A stretch of DNA of 64,000 bases from Molossus alvarezi (GCA_037176705.1 CM073886.1:125642001-125706000), one strand, 5' to 3'; positions 10,917 to 22,897 are shown, counted from the stretch's first letter. A program made the numbers and translations. The notes: generated by a model from the sequence alone, not told the origin.

Positions 10917-12720
10917 ATGGGTCCTAAGAAGGTTAGTGATAGAAGCAAAGTGAAAAGGAAACTTGTGAGAAAAATGACAAAACTTTAAAAAGAAAGAACT
11001 GCGAAGTATGATCGAATTGTTCACATGTCTGATCTGGCTGCCGAGAATGGCATGGCAAAATTGACGATTAGCACAATTTAAAGACACAAAGAGGTCGTTA
11101 AGAGTAATGATGTTGCCGAGGGTGTGAAAGTGCTCATGAAACAATGATCACAAGCAATTAAAGAGGTAGAAAAATCGTTGACATGGGTGAATGAAAAGCA
11201 GTTAGTGGGTGATAGCATTTCAGAGGTGATGATATGTGCAAAAGAGAAGATGCTGCATACTGACTTCCTGAAAGTCCTGGAACGGAACTGAGTGATTCAT
11301 GTAAGCCTGGTAGGGGCAGTTCAATAAACTTAAGGAAGTGCCACCATAGTGTAGTGAGGCTCGGGGAGGATGCCAGTTCTAACAAAGTAGCTGCTGATAA
11401 TTTCATGATAAAATTTCAATAGATGGAAGTTGAAGGATTTCTTCCCCAACAAGTTCAACTATGGTGAGATGGGCCTCTTCTGAAAGAACATGCCAAAGAG
11501 GACCTCCATCACACAGGAGGACAAGTCATGGCCGGGACACAAGCCATGAAGGACAGGCGGATGTTATTGTGTGTGGAATGCGAGTGAAGGCTTTATAGTA
11601 ACACCTCTACTCATCTGCCATTCTGAAAACCCTTGAGTTTTCAAGAAAAAGAATGTCATGAAAAGCAAGTTGAATGTGATGCGGAGGGCTAACAACAAAG
11701 CTTGGGTAACCAGGCAGTTTTTTATTGAGTGGATTCATGAAGTGTTTGCCCAAGTGTGAAGAAATACCTCCAAGAAAAACAAGTGCCACTCAGGGCACTT
11801 CTTGTAATAGACAAGGCTCCTGCCCACCCTCCAGGTGTGGAGGCCAAGTTGGTAGAGGAGACAGCTTCAACCTGTTAGGGTCTTGCCACCTAGCACAACT
11901 CCTCTTATCCAGGCTGTGGACCAGCAGGTCATGTCTAATTTTGAGGAACTCTACACAAAGGCACTGTTTCAGAGGTATTTTGGGGTGACCTCTGAAACTA
12001 ATGTAACTCTCAGAGAGCTCTGCAAGGAACATTTTACATCCTCAGTTGCTTCAAGCTCATAGACAAAGCTTGGGAGGAAGTTCCTCCAGGACCATACAAT
12101 CAGCCTGGAAGAAACTGGCCTGAGTCTGCTGCTGAAAGAGACTTCACGGGCTTCCAGGGTGAGCCTGAGTCTGTTGTGGAGGACACTGTGTCTCTGGGCC
12201 AGACCCAGGGCTTGGAGGTGGATGGTGAGGATGGGGAGGAGCTGGTGCAGGACCACACACTGAGCTGAGCACCGAGGAGCTCCAAGACCTTCAGAGGGCG
12301 CTGAGGAGCTCTCTCCGGAGGAGGAGGAGGGAAAGAGCTGTTCCTGCTTCACTAACCAAGGAAACGCTGGGGAAATGGGGAGAAATGCCAAGTTCTATTG
12401 AGACATATCCCCCTAATGAAGGAGCAAACTGTGCGATAAACTTGTTCAATGACAATGCAATGTTTCACTTCAGGCAGGTGTTAAAACGCAGGCCAAACAC
12501 ACACACACACACACACGCGCGCGAAGAACAAATTCATTGGGATGGGTTTTTCGTGATACAGAGGCCAGTGAGCCTGAAGCAAGTTCTAGTGGAGCAAGGA
12601 GGGAAATAAAAGAGAAAAGAACCTCTAAAGAACAGCTCCCTGATGATTTCATGGGAGGGACTCCCCTTCCAAGCGATAACATCCCTCCGACCCCCGTCTC
12701 TCCTCTCCATATTCAGTCAT
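10917..12720 (+). pseudogene. Tigger transposase pseudogene
   Basis: The start is visible as MGPKKVSDRSKVKRKL and meets a stop about 20 codons on. Recognisable pieces follow in order but in different frames. These are a helix-turn-helix region near 11000-11150, an LLVIDKAPAHPP block near 11785-11830 (the second DDE-type aspartate with its usual following Asn changed to Lys), then QQVMSNFEELYTKALFQRY and VTSETNVTLRELCKEHF near 11920-12040, and a C-terminal NLFNDNAMFHFRQVLKRR near 12440-12490. Several stops and frameshifts make it non-functional. A CA/CG microsatellite interrupts the tail. Confidence 0.88.
12496..12523. repeat. (CA)n(CG)n microsatellite inside the Tigger ORF
   Basis: A run of AC dinucleotides passing into GC/GCG units, lying between the KRR and a SLDRF-like end of the former transposase frame. 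It arose after the gene died, since it shifts the frame. Confidence 0.85.
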
Positions 12721-13012
12721 CAATCACTCGACATTAAAGGTAAGTTCCAGTGCGTGCATAATTTTTCTTTTTTACTGTACCTTTCATTTTCTTTTTAATT
12801 TTCATTTCCATTTGTGTCCTTTTTGTTTTTAAAGTGTTTATTTACAGATGAAACAGTACATTAGACATGTACTGTACATAAGAAAGGTGAAAACAGGGAA
12901 TCATGTGGGGGTCTGGAACAAATTAATTCAATTTACATGATTCCGTTTTGAACAAATCACTCCTTGAACAGCCTTCTGGAATAATCTAAGTTCAAGAACC
13001 AAGGTTCCACTG

Positions 13013-13593
13013 CATGTGACAAGCTCATCCTTCCTGCGCGAGTACGCCTTGCGACACCTGTTGTGTCCTCCCGCCCTTCTGGGAGACAAACGGACACAGA
13101 TCCCTGCTGCAGGGACCAGGCAATTTGCGATTCTGTCCAGTCTCTTCTTGCAAACCCCAAAGGCAATTGTCTCTGTCCAGGGCTGTCTGACAAGCACAGG
13201 TAATGCTGTGGGGCACCGCCCGCCTTAGAGACAGGGATTCTAAGAGGAAAAGTCAGATAATGAGTTCTGAGTCTAACCCCAGCCCTGGAACTGCAGATTA
13301 GGGATGGAAGAGTGTCAGAAATCTGGGCACGGGGAGAGGCAGGCCAGTGTCTAGCTGTTCAGGGAGCTCTGAGCAATGCTTAGCACTGGATTAGCAAGAA
13401 TTAGAGACAATGACTAAATGTGCTTATTTATTTTCCTAGCTACTAGTCTAACAGCACTTAAGACTATAACTTTCTAATAAAGATTTACTCTAAAGATTAG
13501 ACAGTCCTCTTCCTTCAGTACTAAACTTCTTTACGACTTTATTAACCCTTAATCCTTAAGTCTGAAGTTTTTCCTTTTGCTTTTATCATATAA
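13013..13593. other. Intergenic stretch, nothing recognised
   Basis: Moderate GC. Overlapping short frames on both strands show no domains. No named repeat is recognised. Confidence 0.45.
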
Positions 13594-13604
13594 ACAAACA
13601 ATGA

Positions 13605-13876
13605 GCCCTGGCCAGTTTGGTTCAGTGGTTAGAGCGTTGGCCCATGGACAGAAGGGTTGCAGTTTCGATTCCCAGTCAAGGGCATGTGCTTGGGTTTCAG
13701 GTTCTATCCCGGCCCTAGTTGGGGTTGAGCGGGAGGCAACCATCAATGTGTCTCTCTCACATCGATGTTTCTCCCTTTCTTTCCCTCTCTCTCTCCTCCT
13801 CCCTCCCTTCCATTCTGTCTAAAGATCAATGAATAAATATCTATCCTTGGGTAAGGATTAAAAATCAAACCAACCA
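13605..13876 (+). mobile_element. Ves SINE
   Basis: The head is GCCCTGGCCAGTTTGGTTCA, the B-box region GTTTCGATTCCCAGTCAAGG, followed by a TC-rich section and a tail hairpin TCCTTGGGTAAGGA. The duplication ACAAACAATGA is at 13594..13604 and 13877..13887. Confidence 0.93.
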
Positions 13877-13887
13877 ACAAACAATGA

Positions 13888-14429
13888 AAAGATTGAAGAT
13901 ACTCTTAGGTCCTTGAGCTCAGTGGTTCAAATGTAACCATGCATTATAAGAAATGTCACCACATTCTCTTTATTTGGAAAGGTTAATTTCACACCATATA
14001 TAGTGCCTTGACTTTTAAAAATCAAATTGTAATATTTAGCCACACCACTCTCATCAAAAAGATTATAAAGGTGATGGTAGGATAGGGAAAAGCAAAGTGG
14101 AATGCATTTAATTTTTTCTTCATTCCATGAATAAAGTTATCTGTGAATCATTTATGCTTTCAGAAACATAAGAATAAAGAAAAATATAATAAAATGCCCA
14201 GATCCTGCATTTGTTGTAGTAAATGAATCAACTTAAGGCATCTTCTAAGCCATGAACTGGACTCTCAAAGTAGCTATCCACAACTCTAGTGCTGACCATG
14301 AACAGATTCACAATTCGTTCTAGGCCTGTGTTAATCATGACCAGAGGTATAAACCTGTGACTGTACTATCTTGGTGGTAAATACTATTTTTTTGTGGTTT
14401 ACAGCCACAGCTGGCTTCTCTGAATTGGC
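13888..14429. other. AT-rich stretch, nothing recognised
   Basis: No coding signal and no named repeat. Confidence 0.45.
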
Positions 14430-14580
14430 ATCCTTTAAACCATTTTATTATGAATAATTTCACACACTTGAAAAAGTGGAGAGAACAGTTAATAAATCTC
14501 CATATGCTCATCACTCAGCCTCAATAATTATCAGCTCATGGGCAACTTTTTTCCCCACACATTTCCCTTCTAAAGTGAGT
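14430..14580 (-). repeat. Old L1 3' UTR fragment
   Basis: CCATTTTATTATGAATAATT, then AAAAGTGGAGAGAACAGTTA and CTCATCACTCAGCCTCAA match, in reverse, the end of an old L1M-type 3' UTR. Confidence 0.6.
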
Positions 14581-14994
14581 TATTTGGAAGAAAATTCTAT
14601 ATATGATAGCATTTAATCCATAGTATTTTGATATGTAAGTTGATTATTTAATTTAGTCAGTCAATTCAGTTGTTAAAAACCATTAATGATTGACTGAACT
14701 GGTATTTTTCTGACTTCACTGATTAGTGACATAGATGCTATATAAATTTAGCCCTTATTTAACTCAAGCTATATGTAAGAAAATACATGCAACCTGGGGA
14801 TATAATATTTTCTTACTTCTACTGTAGGAAAATTGTAAAAAGTAAAATTAAAACTTTACAAACAGAATACACTAAACAAAGTAACTAACACCCTCTGGTT
14901 GTATAATTACTATGGACATACACTGTTGAAAAGAAAATCAATTTCTTTGATTCTATGTGTGTTATATTCATTGCATGTATTCTCTTGGGGGGGG
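14581..14994. other. AT-rich stretch with a G-run
   Basis: Nothing recognised except a G9 run near 14986-14995 at the edge of the L1 nest. Confidence 0.45.
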
Positions 14995-15190
14995 GGTGTT
15001 GTTTTGTTTTTAATTTTTTTATTTTTCAATTACAGTTGATATTTAAATATTTTAGTTTCCAGTGTACAGCATAGTGGTCAGACATTTCTGTAACTTACAA
15101 AGTGATCCTACAATAAGTCTTGCACCCTCCTGATACCATATATATTTATTAAAATATTTATTATATTCCATATGCTGTACCTTATTGTTA

Positions 15191-15389
15191 TTTATTTTTT
15201 ATTTTTTAGAGAGAGAGAGAGAGACATCGATGTGAGAGCAAAGCATCAATAGGCTGCCTCCTGCCTCCTGCATGCCCCCTCATGGGGATTGAGCCCACAA
15301 CCCTGGCCTGTGCCCTGCCTGGGAATTGAACAGGCAACCTTTTGGTACAAGAGACAACGTCCAACCAACTGAGCCACACTGGCCAGGTG
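15191..15389 (-). mobile_element. Ves SINE, simple-tail class
   Basis: Reverse orientation. The head is at the high-coordinate end (CACTGGCCAGG in window orientation), with GGGAATTGAACAGGCAACC as the B-box region and a GA-rich run at 15210-15225. It lacks the tail hairpin of the other class. Confidence 0.85.
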
Positions 15390-15731
15390 CCTGTCAATTT
15401 GTACTTCTTAATCTCTTCATCTTTTTCACCTATAGTCCCTAACCCCTCTCCCATAGGGCATCAGTTTGTTCTCTGTATCTATAAGTTTGTTTCTGTTTTG
15501 TTTGTTCATTTATTTTGACTTTTAGATTGTACATATAAGTGAAATCATATGGTACTTCTCTTTCTCTATCTGACTTATTCCTCTAGGTCCAGCCATGTTG
15601 TCTCAAATGGTCAGCTTTTATTCTGTTTTATGAACAAGTAATATTCCATTGTATGTATGTACCAACTCTTCTTTATCCATTTGACTTTGGATTGGAGTAT
15701 TTAATCCATTTACATTTAAAGTAATTATTGA

Positions 15732-15986
15732 GCCCTGGCCGGTTTGGTTCAGTGGTTGGAGCGTCGGCCTGCTGTACAGAGAGACCCGAGTTTGGTTCCC
15801 ACTAAGGGCACGTACCTTGGTTGCAGTTTGTCCCCGGCCCTGGTTGGTCGTGCGGGTGGCAGCCACTCGATGTGTCCCTTTCACATCGATGTTTCTCTCT
15901 CTCTCTTCCTCTCTCTCCCTCCCGCTCTATCTGAACAAAAAAAATGGAAAAATGTCCCCGGGTGAGGATAAAAAAATAATAATAAT
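15732..15986 (+). mobile_element. Ves SINE with perfect target duplication
   Basis: The head is GCCCTGGCCGGTTTGGTTCA. The body has GGGCACGTACCTTGGTTGCA and a tail ending in GGGTGAGGATA then A/AAT repeats. A perfect 14-bp duplication AAAGTAATTATTGA lies at 15718..15731 and 15987..16000, so it is an intact insertion into the older L1. Confidence 0.95.
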
Positions 15987-18263
15987 AAAGTAATTATTGA
16001 TAGGTATGTAGTCATTGGTATTTTATTCATTGTTTTCTGATTGTTTTTGTATGTCTTCTCTGTTCCTTTCTTACTCTCTTGCTCTCTTCTCTTGTATGCT
16101 GATGATTTTCTGCAGTGTGGTGTTTGGATTCCTTTCTCCTTATTTCTTGTATATCTCTTGCAGATTTTTGGCTTGTGTTTACCATGTGCTTCATAGTTAC
16201 CAAGCTATGTTTACAGCAGTGTGCTCTACTTGATGGTCACCTGAGTTCAGGCACATTCTAAAATATTTCTTGTTTTTATTCATCCTCTCCACATTTATGT
16301 TCTGTCATTATTTTTTTGCTTCTTTTGTGTGTGTTTGTGTGTTCATGTGTATCCCTTAATATACTGTAACTGTAACTGTAACTCTAACTGTCTACGATCT
16401 TCCAACTTTTGCCCTTTAGTGCTGGTGGATTCACTGCCTTTACTAAGTGTTTGCCTTTGTCAGTGAGAGTATTTCTTCTTTGCGATACTTGCTTATTCAC
16501 AATTTTTACTTTTTTCTTTTTCTTTAAGAAGTCCCTTTAGCATTTCTTGTAATACTCATTTGGTGGTAATAAACTCTTCCAACTTTTTATTGTCTGGGAT
16601 GTATTTATGCTTTATAATCTAAAGTCTTTTTCTCTCAATTTATTTATTTATTTTTTTACATCTTTCACCTTTTTCCCCCCTTAGACACCATCCTCCCCAT
16701 CCTGCCCCCAACCCCCTAGCATTGTTATCTATATCCATGGTTATGCACACATGCATATAAGTTCTTTGGTTCATTTCATCCATCCCCGCCCCCCTGCCCT
16801 CCTCCTCTGAGGTCTGTCAGTCTGAACCACACTTCTCTCTATGTCTCTGGGTCTATTTCATTCATCAACTCATCTTGTTCATTACATTCCACAAATAAGT
16901 GAGATTATGTGGTATTTGTCTTTCTCTGATTGGCTTATTTCGCTTAGCATAATACTCTTGAGGTGCTCCATGTTGTCTCAAAGGATAAGAGATCCTTCTT
17001 TCCTACAGCTGCATAGTACTCCATTGTGTACATGTACCACAGCTTTTTATCCACTCATCTACTGATGGGCACTTGGGCTGTTCCCAGATCTTACCTGTTG
17101 TAAACAGTGCTGCTATGAACATGGGGGTACATATATTCTTTTTGATTGGTGTTTCAAGCTTTTTAGTATATATTCCTAGAAGTAAGATCACTCGGTCAAA
17201 TGGCAATTCACTTTTTAATTTTTTGAGGAAACATCATACTGTTTTCCATGATGGCTGGACGAATATGCATTTCCACCAGCAGTATACTAGAGTCCCATTT
17301 TCTCCACACCCTCACCAGCACTTGTTGTTTGATGATTTGTTGATGGCAGCCATTCTGACAGGTGTGAGGTGATACCTCATTGTTGTTTTAATTTGCATCT
17401 CTCTAATGATTAGTGAAGTTGAGCATTTCTTCATGTCTCTTGGCCATTTGTATGTCCTCTTTGGAGAGGTGTCTATGTAGGTTGTCTGCCCATTTTTTAA
17501 TTGGGTTCTTTGTCTTCCTTTTGTTGAGTTGTATGAGCACTCTGTATATTTTGGAAATTAATCCCTTATCTGATGTATCATTGGCAGTTATGCTCTCCCA
17601 TACAGTGGGTTCCCTTTCCATTTTGATGGTTGTTTCCTTTGCTGTGCAGAAGCTGTTGAATTTGATGTAGTCTCAAGTGTTCATTTTCTCCTTTGTTTCT
17701 GTTGCCTTAGGTGATGGATCAGTGAAAATTCTGCTGCATATGATGTCTAAAATTTTGTTGCCTACATTTTCTTCTAGGATTTCTATGGATTCATGAGTCA
17801 CTTTTAAGTCTTTTATCCATTTTGAGTTTATTCTTGTGTATGGTGTAAGTTGATGATCTAGTTTTATTTTTTTGCATGTAGCTGTCCAATTTTCCCAACA
17901 CCATTTATTGAAGAGGCTGTCTTGTCTCCACTGTATGCTCTTGCCACCTTTGTCAAATATTAATTGAGTATATTGCCTTGGGTCAGTTTCTGGGTTCCCT
18001 GTTTTGTTCCATTGATCTATGTGCCTTTTCTTGTACTAGTACCAGGCTGTTTTGATTACAGTAGCTTTGTAGTATATCCTGATATCTGGTATTGTGATCC
18101 CACCTACTTTGTCCTTCTTTTTCAAGATTGCTGAGGCTATTCGGGGTCTTTTTTGATTTCATATGAACTTTTGAAGTATTTGTTCTAGTTCTGTGAAATA
18201 TGTCATTGGTATTTTGATGGGAATTGCATTGAATCTATAGATTGCTTTGGGTAGTATTTTTGG

Positions 18264-18345
18264 TACCTGCCCCTAGCAGGAACTGAACCCGAGACTCTCT
18301 GGTCCTCAGGCTGATGCTCCAACAGCTGAAACAAACTGGCCAGGG
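18264..18345 (-). mobile_element. Partial Ves SINE (head only)
   Basis: Only the tRNA-like part is present: GCAGGAACTGAACCCGAG and AAACTGGCCAGGG in window orientation. It abuts the next SINE's target duplication. Confidence 0.75.
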
Positions 18346-18361
18346 AGTTGTATGGACATTT

Positions 18362-18605
18362 TTTTTCTTGTTTTTTTATCCTCACTGGAGGACATTTTTC
18401 CATTTTTTATTCAGATAGAGTGGGAGGGAGAGAGAGAGAAAGAAACATCGACATGAAAGGGACACATCGAGTAGCCACCGCCCTCACGACCAACCAGGGC
18501 CAGGGACAAACTGCAACGGAGGTACGTGCCCTTAGCGGGAACTGAACCCAGGTCTCTCTGGACCGCAGGCCAATGCTCTAACCGCTGACCCAAACTGGCC
18601 AGAGC
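18362..18605 (-). mobile_element. Ves SINE
   Basis: Complete reverse copy with tail hairpin near 18378. The duplication TGTATGGACATTT is at 18349..18361 and 18606..18618. It is inserted right beside the partial SINE within L1 copy C. Confidence 0.93.
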
Positions 18606-18847
18606 TGTATGGACATTTCAATGACATTAATTCTTACAATCCACAAACAAGGTATATGCTTTCACTTTTTTATATCTTCCTCTATTTCTTTTTTCAATGT
18701 CCTATAGTTTTTTGCAGGTAGGTTCTTAACTTCTTTGGTTAAGTTTATTCCTAGGTATCTTAATTTTTTTTTGCTGCAATGGTAAATGGGATTATTTTTT
18801 TAGTTTCTCTTTCTGTGAGTTTATCATTGATGTATAAGAATGTCATC

Positions 18848-19098
18848 GCCCTGGCCGGTTTGGCTCAGAGGTTAGATCGTCAACCTGTGGTCCAGAGAGA
18901 CCCGGGTTCGGTTCCCACTAAGGGCGCGTATCTCAGTTGCAGTTTGTCCCCGGCCGTGGCCGTGGATGGGTTGTGCGGGTGGCAGACATTTGATGTGTAC
19001 CATTCATGTCAATGTTTCTCTCTCTCTCTCTCCTTCCCATTCTATCTGAACAAAAAATGGAAAAATGTCCTCGAGTGAGGATTAAAAAAACAAACAAA
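18848..19098 (+). mobile_element. Ves SINE
   Basis: The head is GCCCTGGCCGGTTTGGCTCA, followed by GACCCGGGTTCGGTTCCCAC and the tail hairpin TCCTCGAGTGAGGA. The flanks are AAGAATGTCAT and AAGAATGCCAT. A small GGCCGTGGCCGTGG duplication lies in the middle. Confidence 0.92.
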
Positions 19099-19415
19099 AA
19101 GAATGCCATTGATTTCTTAACATTAATTTTGTATCCTGCTACTTTGCCAAATTTATTAAGTCTAGTAGATTTTTGATGGAGTATTTAGGGTTTTCTATGT
19201 ACAATATCATGTCATCTGCAAATAATAACAGTTGCATTTCCTCCTTTCCAATTTGGATCCCTTTTATTTTTTCTTCCTGTCTGATTGCTGTGGCTAAGAC
19301 TCCAGTACTATGTTAAATAAGAGTGGCAAAAGTGGGCATCCCTGTCTTGTTCCTGTTCTTAAGGGCAATGTTTTAGTTTTTGCCCATTGAGTATGATGTT
19401 GTAAAGCCTCTTTCT

Positions 19416-19441
19416 TTTAAAATGATTGAAATTTTTGTGTG
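19416..19441 (-). repeat. Remnant of older L1 after the nested copy
   Basis: The short continuation after the second target duplication (TTTAAAATGATTGAAATTTT) fits old L1 ORF2 sequence. Confidence 0.4.
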
Positions 19442-20879
19442 TTTTGTTTGTTTGTTTTTTCAAAATGTAAGTCTTTTTTTTTTTTTTTTTTTAAGTAGGA
19501 AAAAGTACATATGTTTCTAATATTAAAAAATCAACTCTAAGACCTAGGCCTTATTTTGTTCATTATATTCCAAGTAGCCCGCATGACTACTAAATTGTTT
19601 TATTATATATCACATTTATATAACATATTTATATGTTTTACTTTTTCATAGAGGGAATAATATAATTTTACTTAATTACTTCATATAGCCTGAAAATAAC
19701 ATTTGACAAAAATACTAAAAATACTCTGCAGGTGTCTCTGACAGTACATATAAAGTCCATTTACAGTTATAGAGAAATGACATATCTCTGAGACATAAAA
19801 ATGCACTTCATCTAACACATCTAATATTTGTACTGAGTGTTAAACAGCTGTATTTGGAATCAAAGTATCTTTGAAAATGTACATTAAAAGCTTATAAATA
19901 AACTGGCCTTTCTACAGACTGCATAAAGTGTTACAAAACTTACACTACAGCAAGTAAGGACAAATCGTTATTAACACAAGATGGCTAAGAATCAGCTTCC
20001 CGGGCCCCAGCGACAGGTGCAGGCCCAGAAGAGATGGAGGCAAACTCTGTGGCAAACCACATAGAACTGACAGGAAGGTCCGAAAGGGGCCTGGCTGCAA
20101 AGGCCCACGTGCCTACTCCCCTGACTGAGGGACCCTCCTTTGTGAAGCTCGTGGAGGAGAAGAGGAGCTGAGAGAATATAATGCAAGAGACCCCCCTACC
20201 CCCGCAACACACGCACACCTCATTGTGGGATGAGGAAATTATGGAGCTACCTTCCTCAAACAGAAAAATTAGTAAGCATGCAACCTCTGAATTTTAATGG
20301 GATTGGCAGAAAACCCAGTGTGGTCAGGGCACTTCAGAATGGCACACTTGTCAAAGTGAATGATGACTTTCGTTTGCAGACACAGTGGGTCCGAAGATGT
20401 GTCTCACTTTCACATGGAAATTCCAAAATGCAGGACTTACAGTTATGGTTAAGCGGTGTGGCCATCTGGTGACTGTTAAGCAGCAGAGGAAGAATGTCCC
20501 AGTATTCACTGGCTAATGACAGGGAAGTCGTTTTCTATTTAAAAACATTTATAGCAAGATAATTATAACCCATCAGGATCATATGCTTTGTGTAATTATA
20601 AAACTTGAATTTTTCACACATGACAATTGTTGGCATAATTTTCCACAAAGATATCACTCATTATACTTCATGATTAACTTTGGTTAGTGAGTCTGTAAAG
20701 AATGTATCTATTATGATTATTCATGACACTCTTCTTTCACAAACACTGGGGACACTGAGACGTGGCTATCAGTCTATGCCTAAGAGACCCGAGGTTTGGA
20801 ACGTTCGGCGTTTGAAAAGAATGGGTTTGGACGGACCGCAGCTCATCACAGAGGCTCTGAGGGGATGAGGACGTTAGCA
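19442..20879. other. Intergenic stretch with a long T-run
   Basis: Apart from a T-run of about 20 near 19472-19492, I see no repeat I can name. The frames at 19985-20472 are short and without domains. Confidence 0.45.
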
Positions 20880-21180
20880 CCTAGTTTAAAATAATTATAA
20901 AATAAACTATACAAAACAGCTGTTGGAAACAATTATAAGGCTCTGTGAAATGAGCATATTTCCACATACACCGTGTTTAATGATGTGATCTGATGGCAGG
21001 GCATTTGCCGAAGTTAATAGTTGTAGGAGTAATTGAATATAAACAAGTTTGAAATGCGTGAGCAGATCTCATGTGAAACCAACACTGGCTGGTCAGCTAA
21101 TTAGTAATATGACACACTGGCTTCAGAACAAGGGTCGTTTTAACTACCTGGCATTGGCAGGTGTCAACCGCTGTAAGATG
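20880..21180. promoter_or_regulatory. Candidate conserved non-coding element
   Basis: Repeat-free AT-rich DNA with clustered TAATTA/AATTAT homeodomain cores, an E-box (CAGCTG near 20920) and CTAATTAGTAAT near 21098. The texture suggests a distal enhancer. This is pure inference; comparison with other mammals would decide. Confidence 0.2.
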
Positions 21181-21614
21181 AGCCTATGACCAAGTCTGTA
21201 GAATCCACCGCAAGCATACTCCCAGAAGAAGAAATGCAGAAACCATTCCGGAAGGAAAGAAGGGGAAGCCGAGAGAGAAACAAACACGCTGGAAAACGTG
21301 GTGAAACTTGAAATACAATATGAACTCTTTGGACCATTCTTTACAACAAAAAGAAAAATTGCAATTTGGAAAATTTTTTTAGTTATTACAATTACTATAG
21401 CAAATTTGACTGATTAATTTGGATCGAGACCCTAAGTTTGGCTCCTGCAGACTCTCGTTTATTTGACAATACTAATTAGCTTATTCCTCTTCTCTTGGCT
21501 TTCTGTGCAGGGCCTAAAGCTACCCTCACAAAACACCCCGGTGGAATGGGGTGTCCACTTAATTATTCAGCTGTTTGGCCTACATCACTAAGCTCAAATT
21601 TTTTTTTGTGTGTG
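21181..21614. other. Intergenic stretch, nothing recognised
   Basis: No repeat or coding signal supported. Confidence 0.4.
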
Positions 21615-21630
21615 TATTTCAATATTTTGG

Positions 21631-21752
21631 TAGTATATATATATATATATACACACATATATGTATATGTGTGTGAATATATATGTGTATATATGTGTGT
21701 GTATATATGTATATATCTCTCTATATATAGATATATAGATATATAGATATAT
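21631..21752. repeat. Compound TA/TG/GATA microsatellite
   Basis: A TA run, then CA/TA and TG/TA mixtures, ending in ATAGATAT units. The first part is self-complementary and likely unstable. The 83-codon frame across it (a Tyr/Ile/Val-rich tail) is an artefact of the repeat. Confidence 0.9.
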
Positions 21753-21755
21753 CAT

Positions 21756-22889
21756 TTCAACTGAAATTAGTCATAAATTTGTGTTGAAGCCTTGGGGACA
21801 TATGCCATGCCAAAGGAGGGTGAAAATAACAATTAAAATAGAAAGCTAAATATTTTTTTAAATAGCGTCAGAAAACATACCTTCTTCTGACATAATCATC
21901 AAAAGAGAAGTTATTTAGCCGTATTTCAGTCCATGTCTCAGACTACCCACCAGATATTATGTGAAAAGCACCACCAAGGAAGAAGGCAGGTACACTAATA
22001 ATATTAGGTGCAGTTACTGGGTCCTTAGAACCCACTGTAAACACGAAGATAAGCTACACGTTAGGTCTGTGATTCTGTTATCACCTCACATTGGCATCAA
22101 GACACATGAACTCATTAGTGCCCAGGTCCTCTGTCCAGCTTGACCCTTCAGCTGAGTCATTAGAACCGCAAGGGTCCCTATGGTTACATAGACATCCCCT
22201 GGCATTTATTTACCATTTGACTCCCTGTAGCCATAGTCCACACGTCTCTTCCGCTGATGTACTAAGTATCCTCAAACCTTCTCTCTATTACCCTTTATTA
22301 TGTTTTCCCCAATAATGCACCTTTCCCTTTCCCACGATCCATAATATGAACGGGAAGGTACACAGGAGTCTGGGCATAGCACCAAGGTTGCCAGTTGTGT
22401 CTTTGCTCGTAGCTTTGAATCGTGAATCTGATTTATAGACTTAATTTGTAAGTGGGCTTTGCTCTTCTTTTATGTGATTCCTCCTCTGGTCTTCCTTTCA
22501 ATCCAACTATCTTTAAGTTTGATATTTTTCCTCTAGAACTTAAATTCGAAGGACAGCGCTTGTCCTTACCTCTATATTTTCAAATAAAAATTAATGTTTT
22601 CCCACAGAAGCTCTCCTTTCTTTTCTAACGAGTATACTTGATGAATCTCCTCTTTTGTACAACAATTCAGGTTGTTTAGGTCTTTTCATGATGGGTCAAC
22701 ATATTAGACAACCCCATAACCAATCTCATTATCAGAGCCCACCAGGTCCTCAGCAAACAAGCCTTTATATGGGGGACAGGAACACTCCATGGTAACCCTC
22801 AGGCTCTGTACTTTAAGGTCCAGGGTGCCCAGAAGGATGGGCAGTGATTCAGGGAAGCAGCCACTGGAAAAGGATCTATACATCTGAAC
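21756..22889. other. Intergenic stretch, nothing recognised
   Basis: No named repeat or domain-bearing frame. Confidence 0.45.
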
Positions 22890-22897
22890 CTCTATGA

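Larger units (their letters stand above)
10618..13012 (+). mobile_element. Near full-length Tigger (pogo-type Tc1/mariner) DNA transposon
   Basis: About 2.4 kb between two terminal inverted repeats. The left end reads CAGTCAAACCTTGGTTCTGT; the reversed right end reads CAGTGGAACCTTGGTTCTTG. Between them is a decayed CENP-B-like transposase. Tigger elements duplicate TA on insertion; the flanks now read GA and CA, so the target TA is decayed, as expected for an ancient insertion. The length is typical of autonomous Tigger elements. I do not assign a subfamily. Confidence 0.9.
14996..16619 (-). mobile_element. Older L1 (left part of nest)
   Basis: A reverse-orientation L1. The 3' end reads, in the window strand, TTTTTCAATTACAGTTGATA and CAGTGTACAGCATAGTGGT at 15025-15080, followed by 3' UTR and ORF2 sequence (AGTAATATTCCATTGTATGT; later a CATTTCTTGTAATACTCATT section). 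SINEs interrupt it at 15191 and 15732. It is split at 16620 by a younger L1 and resumes briefly after 19415. Confidence 0.8.
16634..19401 (-). mobile_element. Younger L1 inserted into the older L1 (copy C)
   Basis: About 2.8 kb of reverse-orientation L1 carrying the ORF2 C-terminal half and 3' UTR. In the minus frame [23 protein letters not shown] and [17 protein letters not shown] are readable, and ORF2 continues to about 19400. It is interrupted by three SINEs (18264, 18362, 18848). A 14-bp near-duplication (TAAAGYCTYTTTCT) lies at 16620..16633 and 19402..19415, which places the insertion inside the older L1. Confidence 0.88.
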
